Below are positions 24,359-34,390 of a stretch of DNA of 46,846 bases, piece after piece. Location of the stretch: positions 1-46,846 of the forward strand of contig JADGFA010000033.1 in NCBI GenBank assembly GCA_016744065.1, in the 5' to 3' direction. The stretch is from Gammaproteobacteria bacterium. Its GTDB lineage: Bacteria; Pseudomonadota; Gammaproteobacteria; SZUA-229. Made by a program: the position numbers and the translations under genes. Under the pieces are notes generated by a model. It did no database searches and was not told the origin of the DNA. It saw nothing but the letters and a program-made list of their open reading frames with translations. Within the stretch, counting starts at the first letter, position 1, and every line of letters begins with the position of its first letter.

Positions 24359-27300
24359 TCAGCGCGACAAAAGTTGCTTTCGTCTCATTAATAAAAAAAC
24401 AGAAGGCAAAACAACTAATGTAAGTATTGTTGCACTCACCATGCCACCCACCATAGGTGCTGCAATTCTACGCATGACCTCTGACCCGGTTCCACTACCT
24501 AACATAATAGGTAACAGACCGGCAATAATTGCAACCACCGTCATCATAATAGGCCGTACGCGTAATAATGCACCTTCCTTTACTGCAGAACATAACTCAT
24601 GCTCTGTTATCTGACGACTTTCACCCTTTGCTATATCAATATATTTTTGTAACGCCTGGTTCAGGTAAACTAACATCACTACACCTATTTCAACCGACAC
24701 ACCCGCTAAAGCAATAAAGCCAACACCCACGGCCACCGATAAATTGTAATCTAATAAATACAAAAGCCAGAAACCACCGGTTAAAGCCATAGGCAAGGTT
24801 CCCATAATTAATACAACTTCAGAAAGCTTACGAAAATTCATATATAAAAGTAATGCTATTATTCCCAGAGTAATCGGTATTACTGCGATCAAACGTTCTT
24901 TAGCCCGAACCATATACTCATATTGTCCCGACCAGGAAATTGAATACCCTGCCGGTAGCTCTACCTGCTGTGCAACAACACGCTGAGCTTCTGCAACATA
25001 AGAACCCAGGTCACGACCTTCAATATCGACAAATGTCCAGCCATTAGGTCTGGCATTTTCACTTTTAATAACCGCTGGGCCATCATCCACTTTTATATCA
25101 GCAACTTCACCTAATGTAATTCGTGCGCCTGAAGGTGCAATTATTGGTAAATTTTTTAACTGATGAATTGAATCACGCATATCTCTTGGGTAACGCAGAT
25201 TAACAGGATAACGTTCGAGCCCTTCAACTGACTCAGAAACTTTCATGCCGCCCAGTGCTGTACTCACTACATCATGAACATCCGCTATATTTAATCCAAA
25301 ACGCGCAGATGCTAATCGCTTAACATCTATCGTTATATAACGACCTCCAGCAACCCGCTCAGAATAAGCAGAGGCCGTTCCTGGTACTCGCAGTACTGCT
25401 TTTTCAACTTTCCGACCAATCTCTTCAATAATTTTTAAATCAGCACCCGCAACTTTAATCCCAACCGGTGTTTTAATACCCGTCGCCAGCATATCTATAC
25501 GCGTTTTTATTGGCATGACCCATGCATTAGTTAAACCCGGAAATTTAATTAAATTTGTGAGTTCTCTTTTTAATTTTTCAATCGTCATACCTTCACGCCA
25601 CTGATCACGAGGCTTCAACTGTACCGTTGTTTCAATCATAGTGAGAGGCGCAGGATCAGTCGCTGTTTCAGCACGGCCAATTTTCCCAAAGACCCGCTTA
25701 ACTTCTGGCACCGTTTTAATTAACTTATCCGTCTGTTGTAACAACTCCTGCGCTTTGCCAATAGAGATACCGGGAAATGTTGTTGGCATATACATTAAAT
25801 CCCCCTCATCCAGATCAGGCATAAACTCTGACCCTAGCTGAGTTGCTGGCCAGAAACCGATAATAACCACCACAAAGGCAACAGCCATCACCCTTTTAGG
25901 AAAATGCAAAACCAGCTTAATAAAAGGTTTATATACAGTAATTAAAAATCGATTAACTGGATTTTTATTTTCGGCTGTTATATGACCTCGAATAAAATAA
26001 CCCATTAAAACCGGCACCAGTGTAATTGACAGACCCGCCGCCACCGCCATAGCAAATGTTTTAGTGTAAGCCAATGGAGAAAATAGTTTTCCTTCCTGTG
26101 CTTCCAGAGTAAATACGGGCATAAAACTCAGCGTGATAATAATCAATGAAAAAAATAAAGCCGGGCCTACTTCGATTGCTGATTTTGCAACCAGTTGCCA
26201 GCGCCTTGTTTCATTTACTTCACCTCCACTCTGTTTTTCATTTTCAATATGTTTATGCATATTTTCAATCATGACAATAGCGGCATCAACCATGGCTCCT
26301 ATCGCTATAGCAATACCGCCTAACGACATAATATTCGCGTTAATACCCTGGGAGTGCATAATAATAAAGGCCCCAAGAATACCCACAGGCAATGATAAAA
26401 CAGCCACCAGTGCAGAACGCATATGAAATAGAAAGACAATACACACCAGTGCAACAATCAAAAACTCTTCAACCAATCTGGTATTTAAGTTTTTTACTGC
26501 TCGATTAATTAATTGTGAGCGGTTATATGTTTCAACTATTTCCACACCATCAGGCAAGCCTTTTTTTAACTGCTCAAGCTTTTTCTTAACACCTTTAATG
26601 GTAGTCAATGCATTTTCACCAGAACGCATAACAACCACAGCACCCACCACTTCACCTTCACCATCAAGCTCAGCAATTCCTCTGCGCATTTGTGGCCCTA
26701 GCCTTATCTCTGCAACATCTTTTAATAAAACCGGAGAACCATTTTCATTTACACCCAGAGGAATTTCGCGCAAGTCCTGTTGGCTATCAATATACCCTGT
26801 TGCACGCACCATATATTCGGCTTCAGCCATTTCAATAACAGAGCCACCTGTTTCCTGATTAGCCCGTTTAATTGCCGATTTTATTTTAGCAACAGGCAAG
26901 TTATAGGCGCGTAAACGATCCGGATCAAGAACCACCTGATACTGTTTTACCATTCCCCCAATAGTGGCCACTTCAGAAACACCTGCCACAGTCTGCAATT
27001 CATATTTTAAAAACCAGTCCTGTAATGAACGCAACTGAGACAGGTCATTTTTACCACTCCGGTCAATCAATGCATATTCATATACCCAGCCAACACCGGT
27101 AGCATCGGGGCCTAATGTAGGCTTAGCTGTTTCGGGTAATTTACTGGTTACCTGATTTAAATATTCCAGCACCCGCGATCGTGCCCAATAAGGATCTGTA
27201 CCGTCTTCAAAAATAACATAAACATATGAGTCACCAAAAAAAGAATAACCTCTGACATTTTCTGATTTTGGAACAGATAACATTGCCGTGGTTAAAGGGT

Positions 27301-27499
27301 AAGTCACCTGGTCTTCAACGACACGTGGTGCCTGGCCTGGGAATGATGTCTTAATAATCACCTGTACATCAGACAAATCAGGTATCGCATCCAGAGGGGT
27401 ATTTTTAATTGCATAAATTCCCCAGGCTGTAATGATTAAGGTCACAAGTAAAACAATAAAACGATTATGTATTGACCAGTTGATAATAGAGGCAACCAT
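24359..27499 (-). CDS. cusA: CusA-type copper/silver RND efflux pump
   Basis: A 1046-residue heavy-metal-efflux RND transporter, the length of E. coli CusA (1047). It starts MVASIINWSIHNRFIVLLVT and has the usual twelve membrane helices and two large periplasmic loops. Three loop sites carry Met where CusA has its methionine triad: DEGDLMYMPTTFPG, PLTMIETTVQ and RIDMLATGIKTPVG. That points to Cu(I)/Ag(I) more than Zn/Co/Cd. Proton-relay acidic residues lie in helix 4 (IGAMVDAAIVMIENMHKH). It is the inner-membrane motor of a CusCBA complex, one base after the cusB stop. Confidence 0.95.
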   Translation of the reverse strand: MVASIINWSIHNRFIVLLVTLIITAWGIYAIKNTPLDAIPDLSDVQVIIKTSFPGQAPRVVEDQVTYPLTTAMLSVPKSENVRGYSFFGDSYVYVIFEDGTDPYWARSRVLEYLNQVTSKLPETAKPTLGPDATGVGWVYEYALIDRSGKNDLSQLRSLQDWFLKYELQTVAGVSEVATIGGMVKQYQVVLDPDRLRAYNLPVAKIKSAIKRANQETGGSVIEMAEAEYMVRATGYIDSQQDLREIPLGVNENGSPVLLKDVAEIRLGPQMRRGIAELDGEGEVVGAVVVMRSGENALTTIKGVKKKLEQLKKGLPDGVEIVETYNRSQLINRAVKNLNTRLVEEFLIVALVCIVFLFHMRSALVAVLSLPVGILGAFIIMHSQGINANIMSLGGIAIAIGAMVDAAIVMIENMHKHIENEKQSGGEVNETRRWQLVAKSAIEVGPALFFSLIIITLSFMPVFTLEAQEGKLFSPLAYTKTFAMAVAAGLSITLVPVLMGYFIRGHITAENKNPVNRFLITVYKPFIKLVLHFPKRVMAVAFVVVIIGFWPATQLGSEFMPDLDEGDLMYMPTTFPGISIGKAQELLQQTDKLIKTVPEVKRVFGKIGRAETATDPAPLTMIETTVQLKPRDQWREGMTIEKLKRELTNLIKFPGLTNAWVMPIKTRIDMLATGIKTPVGIKVAGADLKIIEEIGRKVEKAVLRVPGTASAYSERVAGGRYITIDVKRLASARFGLNIADVHDVVSTALGGMKVSESVEGLERYPVNLRYPRDMRDSIHQLKNLPIIAPSGARITLGEVADIKVDDGPAVIKSENARPNGWTFVDIEGRDLGSYVAEAQRVVAQQVELPAGYSISWSGQYEYMVRAKERLIAVIPITLGIIALLLYMNFRKLSEVVLIMGTLPMALTGGFWLLYLLDYNLSVAVGVGFIALAGVSVEIGVVMLVYLNQALQKYIDIAKGESRQITEHELCSAVKEGALLRVRPIMMTVVAIIAGLLPIMLGSGTGSEVMRRIAAPMVGGMVSATILTLVVLPSVFLLMRRKQLLSR

Positions 27500-27500
27500 T

Positions 27501-28844
27501 TCAGTTCTCCATTTCCATACTTGTCATACGTAACAGGCTGGCTTTCATACTGGCTTCTGAATCAATCAAAAACTGTGCCGACACCACTATCTTTTCATTT
27601 GCCCTGATTCCTGATTTAATTTCAACCCAGTCACCCGACTCCATACCCGCTATCACTTCACGCTGTTCAAATTGCCCCTTCCCTTTAGAGATAATGACAC
27701 GCTGATTTCTTCCTGTTCTAATTAAGGCTTCACGTGGCACACTTAATACATTATTTTTTGCATCACCATAAATAGACACACTTGCATACATATTTGGCTT
27801 TAACACCTCATCCTGATTTTCAAACTGCAAACGCACCCTTAATGTTCTGTTTTTTTCATCTAAAGCGGGATAAACATAATCAACTTTTCCTGCCCATACC
27901 CTACCGGGTACAAATGACAATTCAACATCTGCCATCTGACCTAATTCAACCCACTGGCTCTGGCTTTCAAATACCTCTGCAAGCACCCAGACACTGGATA
28001 AATCGGCCAGTGTCATTACCTTGTTAATCGGTTTAATATACATACCTTCACGAACACTTAACATAGAAACAAGACCATTCTGAGGCGCATAAATTTTAAT
28101 AACCCGCGGTGCTTTACGATCTTTACCTAGTTTATTTATTTGCCTTAAACTCACACCTAAAGAAATTAATTTTTCTTTAGATGCAGAAATGAGTCGCCTG
28201 TTTTTAGATCTCAGTGCCTGCACATACTCTTCCATCGCATTAACCAGCTTAGGTGAATACAGATCAAATAGTCGCTGACCTTTTTTAACCCGCTCTCCTT
28301 CTATTTTTACCTGCAAATTTTCTATCCAGCCATCAACGCGTAAATGGATATGACTCACTCTGGACTCATCCAGTCCAACATAACCAACGGTATCAATTTT
28401 ACGTGATAACGCACCTTCCTTAACTTCTGCTATACGAACACCCATATTATTCTCAACTGAAGGAGATATTTTAACGACAAGCCCTTCGGCAGGTGTTTCA
28501 GACTGGCTCTCATTATATACAGGCACTAAATCCATACCCATTGGAGACTTACCTGGTTTATCACGTCGATAATTTGCATCCATAGGTGCAACCCAGTACA
28601 ACAGTTTTTTCTCTGACTCTACCCGCGCCAATGTCATGCCGCATATAGGGCAGCTACCCCCCTCATTTTTAACCATATCAGGATGCATAGGGCACTGGTA
28701 TTTTGCATCAAGGTGTTTAACACTATGTTCTACCGCTGTTTCCATCGGATAATTTTCTATGCTTTGTTTAGATAAATAGCCAACCATGATAAAAACGACC
28801 ATTGCAAGCATAACCATGCCGCTAATTTTTTTATTGCTCCTCAT
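27501..28844 (-). CDS. cusB: CusB-type periplasmic adaptor with two metal-binding N-terminal motifs
   Basis: A 447-residue membrane-fusion protein. A membrane anchor (about 8-24) is followed by a YHS/heavy-metal-binding zinc-ribbon-like motif YQCPMHPDMVKN ... SCPICGMTL (residues 49-72). A second Met-rich copy follows (YWVAPMDANYR ... PMGMDLVPVYN, 83-110). The barrel-sandwich, hairpin and beta-barrel adaptor domains come next. It links CusA to CusC across the periplasm and passes copper or silver to the pump. It overlaps cusC by 4 bp and is separated from cusA by one base, so the three are one operon. Confidence 0.93.
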   Translation of the reverse strand: MRSNKKISGMVMLAMVVFIMVGYLSKQSIENYPMETAVEHSVKHLDAKYQCPMHPDMVKNEGGSCPICGMTLARVESEKKLLYWVAPMDANYRRDKPGKSPMGMDLVPVYNESQSETPAEGLVVKISPSVENNMGVRIAEVKEGALSRKIDTVGYVGLDESRVSHIHLRVDGWIENLQVKIEGERVKKGQRLFDLYSPKLVNAMEEYVQALRSKNRRLISASKEKLISLGVSLRQINKLGKDRKAPRVIKIYAPQNGLVSMLSVREGMYIKPINKVMTLADLSSVWVLAEVFESQSQWVELGQMADVELSFVPGRVWAGKVDYVYPALDEKNRTLRVRLQFENQDEVLKPNMYASVSIYGDAKNNVLSVPREALIRTGRNQRVIISKGKGQFEQREVIAGMESGDWVEIKSGIRANEKIVVSAQFLIDSEASMKASLLRMTSMEMEN

Positions 28845-30097
28845 TTTAACTCTCCCACCAGAAACTCAAGATCTGACATCGTATTGTTAAATTGATATTT
28901 AAGTTTTAGCTCCGCTAGATTGATATTAAATTCTGTTACCTGGGCTTTAGATAAGGCAATAAAATCAACCACACCACTTTGGTAACCACGCATAGCAACC
29001 TCCACATTTTGTTTCGCCTGTGGATTTATTTTTTCATAATATAAATCCAGGCGTTGTTTAAACTTCAGCAGGCGAATATGGGTTTGTTTTAACTGCTTTA
29101 ATAGTTCACGTTCGATATCGATCTTTTGATATCGTGCGCTGTGCATTTTACTGCGACTTGCCGCGACCTGACGATCCTGTCGTTGCTCAGTAAAAACAGG
29201 CAGGTCAACTGTCACCATGGCTGTAATAAAGTCAGCACGGTCAGAACCATCATCATTTTTCCCCTGCCTGTAGCCATAACGAACATCAACTCCCCATTGG
29301 GCATTGTATTTATCCTGTGTTAGTGCCAATGTGTGTTTTTGTATATTTAATTTTTCAGTTGCCTGTTTTATTAACGGATGATCCTTCAGCTTTAACTGCA
29401 ATATTTCTATAGATTGAATAAAGGCAGAATTTTTTTCTGCCAAGCGATCATCCATATTCACCTGCTCAACACCCAGCCATTTTACTAATGATGCCTGTGA
29501 AACCAGAAGCTCACTGTTTATTGTTTGTAACTTATCGTCGATAAGGGATATATCTAGCTCAGCCTGCACAACACTTTGCTGATCTGATCGACCTGACGCA
29601 TAAAATGACTGATTAATATCCAGCATTTCTGAAAATATTTTACGGTTTAACCGGGTTATTTTTAAAGCCTGCTGTCGATACCAGACTTCATACCAGTCTT
29701 TTTTAACACTTCTAATAATCTGCCGCTTACGTAACTCGACCCTGCTTGACTCTACCTGCGCATTTGCCTGCATAACGGCTGAATTATTTTTAAGTTTTTC
29801 TCCTCTGGGAAACATTTGCTGATAGCCAACAACCAGTTGCGTCATTGGCTCCTGATCAAAATTAAATGTATCAACGGGTATCGCCTGTGCACCAAATTGT
29901 AGTTTTGGATCATCCCAGGTCTCTGATGCAAAGCCCAATTGAACCCAGGCATCCTGCTGCGAAGCAAGCCCAGAGACTAACGCATCATTTTTCAAAGCCA
30001 TTTTCAGCGCCTGCTGAAGCCCCAATGACTCACTAGCAACAACTGAAAAACAGGTCGGTAATAGCGCTATAAAAACTATTTTATTTAAGGCTTTCAT
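28841..30097 (-). CDS. cusC: CusC/TolC-family outer-membrane efflux protein
   Basis: A 418-residue outer-membrane factor with a cleavable signal peptide ending near SVVA-SES. The LPTC near it does not make a good lipobox. Two repeated helical halves follow, rich in long amphipathic helices (ELRKRQIIRSVKKDWYEVWY; LKQTHIRLLKFKQRLDLYYE). It would form the trimeric exit channel of the CusCBA pump. GAGGAA precedes the ATG by six bases. It is followed by cusB with a 4-bp overlap. Confidence 0.9.
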   Translation of the reverse strand: MKALNKIVFIALLPTCFSVVASESLGLQQALKMALKNDALVSGLASQQDAWVQLGFASETWDDPKLQFGAQAIPVDTFNFDQEPMTQLVVGYQQMFPRGEKLKNNSAVMQANAQVESSRVELRKRQIIRSVKKDWYEVWYRQQALKITRLNRKIFSEMLDINQSFYASGRSDQQSVVQAELDISLIDDKLQTINSELLVSQASLVKWLGVEQVNMDDRLAEKNSAFIQSIEILQLKLKDHPLIKQATEKLNIQKHTLALTQDKYNAQWGVDVRYGYRQGKNDDGSDRADFITAMVTVDLPVFTEQRQDRQVAASRSKMHSARYQKIDIERELLKQLKQTHIRLLKFKQRLDLYYEKINPQAKQNVEVAMRGYQSGVVDFIALSKAQVTEFNINLAELKLKYQFNNTMSDLEFLVGELK

Positions 30098-30193
30098 GCC
30101 TTATTCCTCATTATTTTTTTAAAAGATATGAATATACTGAAAAATTATGTCTATAAAACATAATTCATATTGATACAAAAAATGAGAAGAACG

Positions 30194-30580
30194 CTAGATT
30201 AGAAGGAGGGTGTTAACAAGCAGCCTGGGAGGCGAACCTAGCGAAATATGTAAAAACAACTGTTCAATATGCTGCTCTTGATTTGTTTGTTCAGCATTTT
30301 GGTCAACTTTTTTAAACATAATAACTGAACGATTAACAAACACGGATAATGACACAGCGCCATCACTAGACTGGTGATCCAGCGCTAAAACACTATCACA
30401 AATAACCGGAGGACAGTGGCACTGAGGTACTGCTTGCATAACTGATTTCTGCATCTGCATTTTCATCATCGCATGGGCAGGTGCCTGCATACTTATGTTC
30501 AACACAGACAACACAAACAATGCCAGAATAAATCTAGCATAACGTTTTATGAAAACAGGTTTATGTATTCTGTGTAACAT
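30194..30580 (-). CDS. Small exported Met- and Cys-containing protein heading the cus operon
   Basis: A 128-residue protein I cannot place in a named family. An N-terminal hydrophobic segment (about 16-33) ends in APAHA, a good cleavage site. It is followed directly by the Met-rich stretch MMKMQMQKSVMQ and by CHCPPVIC, both plausible soft-metal ligands. The C-terminal end LHISLGSPPRLLVNTLLLI is short and hydrophobic. It is on the cus strand, 96 bp upstream of cusC. Met-rich and Cys residues beside a copper pump suggest periplasmic metal handling; this is inference. Confidence 0.65.
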   Translation of the reverse strand: MLHRIHKPVFIKRYARFILALFVLSVLNISMQAPAHAMMKMQMQKSVMQAVPQCHCPPVICDSVLALDHQSSDGAVSLSVFVNRSVIMFKKVDQNAEQTNQEQHIEQLFLHISLGSPPRLLVNTLLLI

Positions 30581-30880
30581 GATAATTAAAGTACGGCTTA
30601 TTCCTATGGTCTATAGACAGTATAGCGATAAATAAATTCATGTAAAATTTAATATACCTAAATATATCCACCACTTAAAGGCTAATTAATATTTCCCTTA
30701 TATATCAACTGCTTCGTATGAGGGATTAACTTTTAATTTACTTCATTATAATGATAAAAAAACTAACATTTTTACTATGTGTCTTTTGGCACATACAAGA
30801 GATGAGCCTTATCTCTAATATCCATACCGGCAGGGACTTCGCCATAATGAAATACGTGAATTCTACTCCCAGGTGGTTGC
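30581..30880. promoter_or_regulatory. Divergent 300-bp control region with a Crp/FNR-like palindrome
   Basis: It lies between the cus leader gene (minus) and a Crp-family gene (plus). At 30776-30795 there is a perfect 6-bp palindrome, TATGTG-N8-CACATA. At 30798-30816 another reads AGAGAT-N7-ATCTCT. Neither equals the E. coli Crp (TGTGA-N6-TCACA) or FNR (TTGAT-N4-ATCAA) sites, but the first has the right symmetry and size for a relative. The remainder is AT rich with no gene. Confidence 0.5.
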
Positions 30881-31600
30881 ATGCAGTTATACAATACCCA
30901 AAAGTCTCTTGAAGACGCTTCTAAAATATGCCGTTTTCAAAAAATTAATTCAACTTATACCGAGCTTGCTGATATCAGAGACAGGATATGGCTAGACGCC
31001 ATAGATAACGCACGACTACTGGAAACCAATCCTGATACCACTTTATTTAGTGGAAATGCAACCTGCAATAACTTCATGCTTATACTTGAAGGTACTATTA
31101 GAATATATCAAACAGCTAAAGATGGCAGAGAAATCACGCTATACCGTGTTGAGGCAGGGGGGCTTTGTGTACTCAGCCTGAATAGCCTGCTCAGAAATCA
31201 GTCATTTAATGCAATTGCCATAACCGAATCCAATGTCAGGGCACTTGTTATTAGCTCTACCAGCTTCAAAATAATGATAGATAAAATAAGTCCCTTTCGT
31301 AATTATGTATTATCAACCTTAACTGAAAGGCTCTGCGAAACAATTTACCTGATACAGGATACCGCTTTCAACCATTTAAATATGCGTCTGGCTTGCATAT
31401 TAGACAATCTGTTTGAAAGAGGCCCGACCCTCACCCTGAAAATCACACATCAGGAACTGGCTTCTGAACTTGGTACCACACGTGAAGTCATCAGCCGTAT
31501 ACTTAAAGATTTTGAAAAACAAAACTGCATTAAACTTTCACGTGGCTATATCAAACTGGCATCTGCCGAAGGGCTACGATGGTTTACTGAGCCCGTATAG
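30881..31600 (+). CDS. Crp/Fnr-family transcription regulator
   Basis: A 239-residue protein. Residues about 50-150 form the cyclic-nucleotide-binding-type beta roll (FMLILEGTIRIYQTAKDGRE, TLYRVEAGGLCVLSLNSLL). Residues about 165-230 form the DNA-binding wing (LKITHQELASELGTTREVIS, RILKDFEKQNCIKLSRG). There is no FNR-type cysteine cluster in the N-terminus, so an iron-sulfur sensor is unlikely. GLCVLSLNSLL resembles heme- or redox-type members that need not bind cAMP. It is divergent from the cus leader gene across 300 bp; control of the cus operon is possible but unproven. Confidence 0.88.
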   Translation: MQLYNTQKSLEDASKICRFQKINSTYTELADIRDRIWLDAIDNARLLETNPDTTLFSGNATCNNFMLILEGTIRIYQTAKDGREITLYRVEAGGLCVLSLNSLLRNQSFNAIAITESNVRALVISSTSFKIMIDKISPFRNYVLSTLTERLCETIYLIQDTAFNHLNMRLACILDNLFERGPTLTLKITHQELASELGTTREVISRILKDFEKQNCIKLSRGYIKLASAEGLRWFTEPV

Positions 31601-31750
31601 CTTTAAAAAACAATTCTATTTGTATGTTTTGTTACATACCCTTTATAAGAAATTATCTATATTTAATACACAATCTTTGAAATACAAGATAGTAACATTA
31701 GCAGCACAGGGATTTGCTGTATTTTTTAATCTGTATTATAGAAAACATAT

Positions 31751-32110
31751 ATGAGCTCCATCAGCGAATATAACTGGCGCGGCCATGTTATAAAAATACA
31801 GGCTACCGCAAGCCCCAAATTTTTATGGTTAGATTATAAGTTAAATCTGACGATAGACAATCAAGATGTTTTTTCTTCAAAAAAATACGCTTTAATCCAG
31901 TCACAGACCTCTTTTTTAGTGAAGCATAATGGCAAAAATTTTAAGGGCCAGATTATTTTAGCTGGCTTTCCATTAACCCCTGTCATTTCTCAGTTAACCA
32001 TCATAGATGATTCTATACTGGGGCATTCGCAAATATTTATTAGTAAGCGTATTTTTACTTATCTTTTTTTATGCATCATTACAGCAGGATTTTTCTGGTT
32101 TTCAAATTAG
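31751..32110 (+). CDS. Uncharacterised C-terminally anchored protein
   Basis: A 119-residue protein I do not recognise. Residues 1-90 look all-beta (YNWRGHVIKIQATASPKFLW, FLVKHNGKNFKGQIILAGFP). The C-terminus is a single membrane segment, FTYLFLCIITAGFFWFSN, so it is probably tail-anchored in the inner membrane. It follows the Crp-family gene by 150 bp on the same strand and may belong to its transcript. There is no clear ribosome site before the ATG. Confidence 0.55.
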   Translation: MSSISEYNWRGHVIKIQATASPKFLWLDYKLNLTIDNQDVFSSKKYALIQSQTSFLVKHNGKNFKGQIILAGFPLTPVISQLTIIDDSILGHSQIFISKRIFTYLFLCIITAGFFWFSN

Positions 32111-32166
32111 CTATGCTCAAGCCGGCATACCCTTAATGAATAACGAATATAAATACCATTTGAACA

Positions 32167-32739
32167 TCAATCAACTAAAGTCATACCATCAGTATCAGGT
32201 GGAGGCAGATCATCTTCTTTTTTAACCTGACCCAGATCACTTCCTGCTGGCGCCATATCCATACCACTTATATCCAGTTCTGGCTCTACAACATCCTCAA
32301 CCTCATCCTGCATATCACTTCCCACAGGAGCAATACCTACAGATAAATCAGAGATATCACCTGCGTTAATACCTAATGGATCAGTCCTCGGTGCAGAAGG
32401 AGCACCACTGACTGATAACGTCGCTGAACTGGCTGTAGAAACAGTTGCTGTTGCTACCACAGACGGCTTAACTTCAGGTTCAGATGGTTTTGACACCGGT
32501 GTATCACTTAACGCCTTAATTTCACAGATAGCTCCTGCATTATCCAGCGCTTTTTTATATTTGCCTGCTGTGGCCTGATCAATATTTTTCTTGATCACCA
32601 TGCGTTTACCAGAAAACAGATGTGCCAGTTTTGCTGCATCCGCTTTAAACATTGCAGCCACTTTCGCTTTCACCTGCTGCAAATCGGCTCCCTCTTTTAT
32701 CTGCCCTGAAAATGCGACTTCAAACAGTTCCTCGCTCAT
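32167..32739 (-). CDS. Uncharacterised protein with N-terminal L7/L12-C-terminal-like module
   Basis: A 190-residue protein. Residues 1-75 (FEVAFSGQIKEGADLQQVKA, FKADAAKLAHLFSGKRMVIK, ATAGKYKKALDNAGAICEIK) look like the short alpha/beta module related to the L7/L12 C-terminal domain, found at the front of several gammaproteobacterial proteins. The remainder is a low-complexity, Ser/Ala/Pro then Asp/Glu-rich tail containing GIAPVGSDM and DMAPAGSDL as a loose repeat. No membrane segment. GAAGGT precedes the ATG by eight bases. Function unknown; it may bind a partner through the acidic tail. Confidence 0.65.
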   Translation of the reverse strand: MSEELFEVAFSGQIKEGADLQQVKAKVAAMFKADAAKLAHLFSGKRMVIKKNIDQATAGKYKKALDNAGAICEIKALSDTPVSKPSEPEVKPSVVATATVSTASSATLSVSGAPSAPRTDPLGINAGDISDLSVGIAPVGSDMQDEVEDVVEPELDISGMDMAPAGSDLGQVKKEDDLPPPDTDGMTLVD

Positions 32740-32918
32740 TTTTTATTACCTTCACGATTTTTTCCAATAACATTAATTTAACACTATACTTTTATCATAA
32801 CCATAATAATTAAGTCTATAAACTTGAACCAACACCTGTTGTTACGACATTAAACAACTTAATATGTTACTTATAGAATATTTTGGGGTAAATATCCCCC
32901 TGGAGCGATAGATACAAT

Positions 32919-34289
32919 ATGAACAAGCATACCGAGTTATCACGTATTACCCCCCGTGGACGTATGGCAACCCTTTCACAACTGGAGGTTAACCAACTAA
33001 AAAATGACAGTGAGTCCGGTAGCTATGATATATATCGACGTTGCTCGCTTGCTGTACTCAATGTGGGTAGTGAAGTCGATGACACCAAGCAGGTGCTTGA
33101 GGAATACTCAGATTTCGATATTCGAGTAATCCAGCAAGAACGCGGAATTAAGCTTGAAGTAGAAAATGCCCCCCTACGCGCATTTGTCGATGGCAATATG
33201 ATTACTGGCATCCAGGAACACCTGTTTTCCGTACTAAGGGATATAGTCTATGCCCGTAATGAATTAGAAAACCGTGAAAAATTTGATCTTACATCAAAGC
33301 AGGGCATCACTAATGGCGTATTTCATATTTTACGCAATGCCAATGTCCTGGTACCTAACAAAGATCCTAATCTTGTAGTTTGCTGGGGCGGGCACTCTAT
33401 CAAACGTGTTGAATATGATTACACCAAAGAAGTAGGCCATGAACTGGGACTGAGAGGCCTGGATATTTGTACGGGCTGTGGCCCCGGTGCGATGAAAGGG
33501 CCGATGAAAGGCGCCACCATAGGTCACAATAAACAACGTATTTATAATGGCCGTTATGTCGGCATGACTGAACCCGGCATTATTGCAGCAGAGTCACCTA
33601 ACCCAATAGTTAATGAACTGGTTATTTTGCCTGATATTGAAAAACGTCTGGAAAGTTTTGTACGCACGGGTCACGGTATTATTATTTTTCCTGGTGGAGC
33701 GGGCACAGCTGAAGAAATTTTATATATTCTCGGCGTTTTATTAAACCCGGCTAATAAAGAGCTTCCTTTCCCTCTTATTCTTACAGGCCCTAAAAGCTCT
33801 GAAGACTATTTTAAAAAGATTCATCACTTTATTGAAAAAACACTGGGGTTTGAGGCTCAGCAACGCTATAAAATAATTATAGATGACCCAGCACTGGTTG
33901 CCCGCGAAATGAAAAGCGGAATGGACGCAGTAAAAGACTTTCGCCGTTACAATAGTGACGCTTATTATTACAACTGGATTCTTGAAGTTGATAATGAATT
34001 TCAAAGCCCTTTTATTCCCAGTCATGAAAATATGGCAAAACTCGAAATCAATACCAATATGGAAACACATCATCTGGCTGCCAACTTACGCAGAGCATTT
34101 TCAGGCATAGTCGCCGGTAATGTAAAAGAGGATGGCATTAAAGCAATAGAAGAAAATGGCTTATTTGAAATTCGTGGAGAGAAAAAAATAATGCAACCAC
34201 TGGATGATTTACTTGAATCATTTGTGCAACAAAACAGAATGAAACTACCAGGCAGTAAGTACACCCCCTGTTACAAAGTAGTTACCTGA
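32919..34289 (+). CDS. ppnN: Pyrimidine/purine nucleotide 5'-monophosphate nucleosidase PpnN
   Basis: A 456-residue protein of the YgdH/PpnN family (E. coli 454). The central LOG-type domain has GLDICTGCGPGAMKGPMKGA and the phosphate-binding PGGAGTAEE motif (HGIIIFPGGAGTAEEI). N- and C-terminal PpnN-specific domains flank it. PpnN cleaves nucleoside monophosphates to base and ribose 5-phosphate and is stimulated by (p)ppGpp, helping nucleotide balance under stress. It is alone on its strand here, with 179 bp of upstream region. Confidence 0.95.
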   Translation: MNKHTELSRITPRGRMATLSQLEVNQLKNDSESGSYDIYRRCSLAVLNVGSEVDDTKQVLEEYSDFDIRVIQQERGIKLEVENAPLRAFVDGNMITGIQEHLFSVLRDIVYARNELENREKFDLTSKQGITNGVFHILRNANVLVPNKDPNLVVCWGGHSIKRVEYDYTKEVGHELGLRGLDICTGCGPGAMKGPMKGATIGHNKQRIYNGRYVGMTEPGIIAAESPNPIVNELVILPDIEKRLESFVRTGHGIIIFPGGAGTAEEILYILGVLLNPANKELPFPLILTGPKSSEDYFKKIHHFIEKTLGFEAQQRYKIIIDDPALVAREMKSGMDAVKDFRRYNSDAYYYNWILEVDNEFQSPFIPSHENMAKLEINTNMETHHLAANLRRAFSGIVAGNVKEDGIKAIEENGLFEIRGEKKIMQPLDDLLESFVQQNRMKLPGSKYTPCYKVVT

Positions 34290-34390
34290 ACTTAACCATG
34301 AAAATGGTCAAGCAAACGGTTAGCCAGTTTGAAGTACCGGGGTTTTCAGTATTTTAATTACATAAAAGTGACGCTTATTTTTTAAAAAAT

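Noticed and set aside
31470..31750. 94-codon plus-strand frame over the end of the Crp-family gene
   Set aside because: Overlaps the regulator in another frame, has no ribosome site, and is low-complexity.
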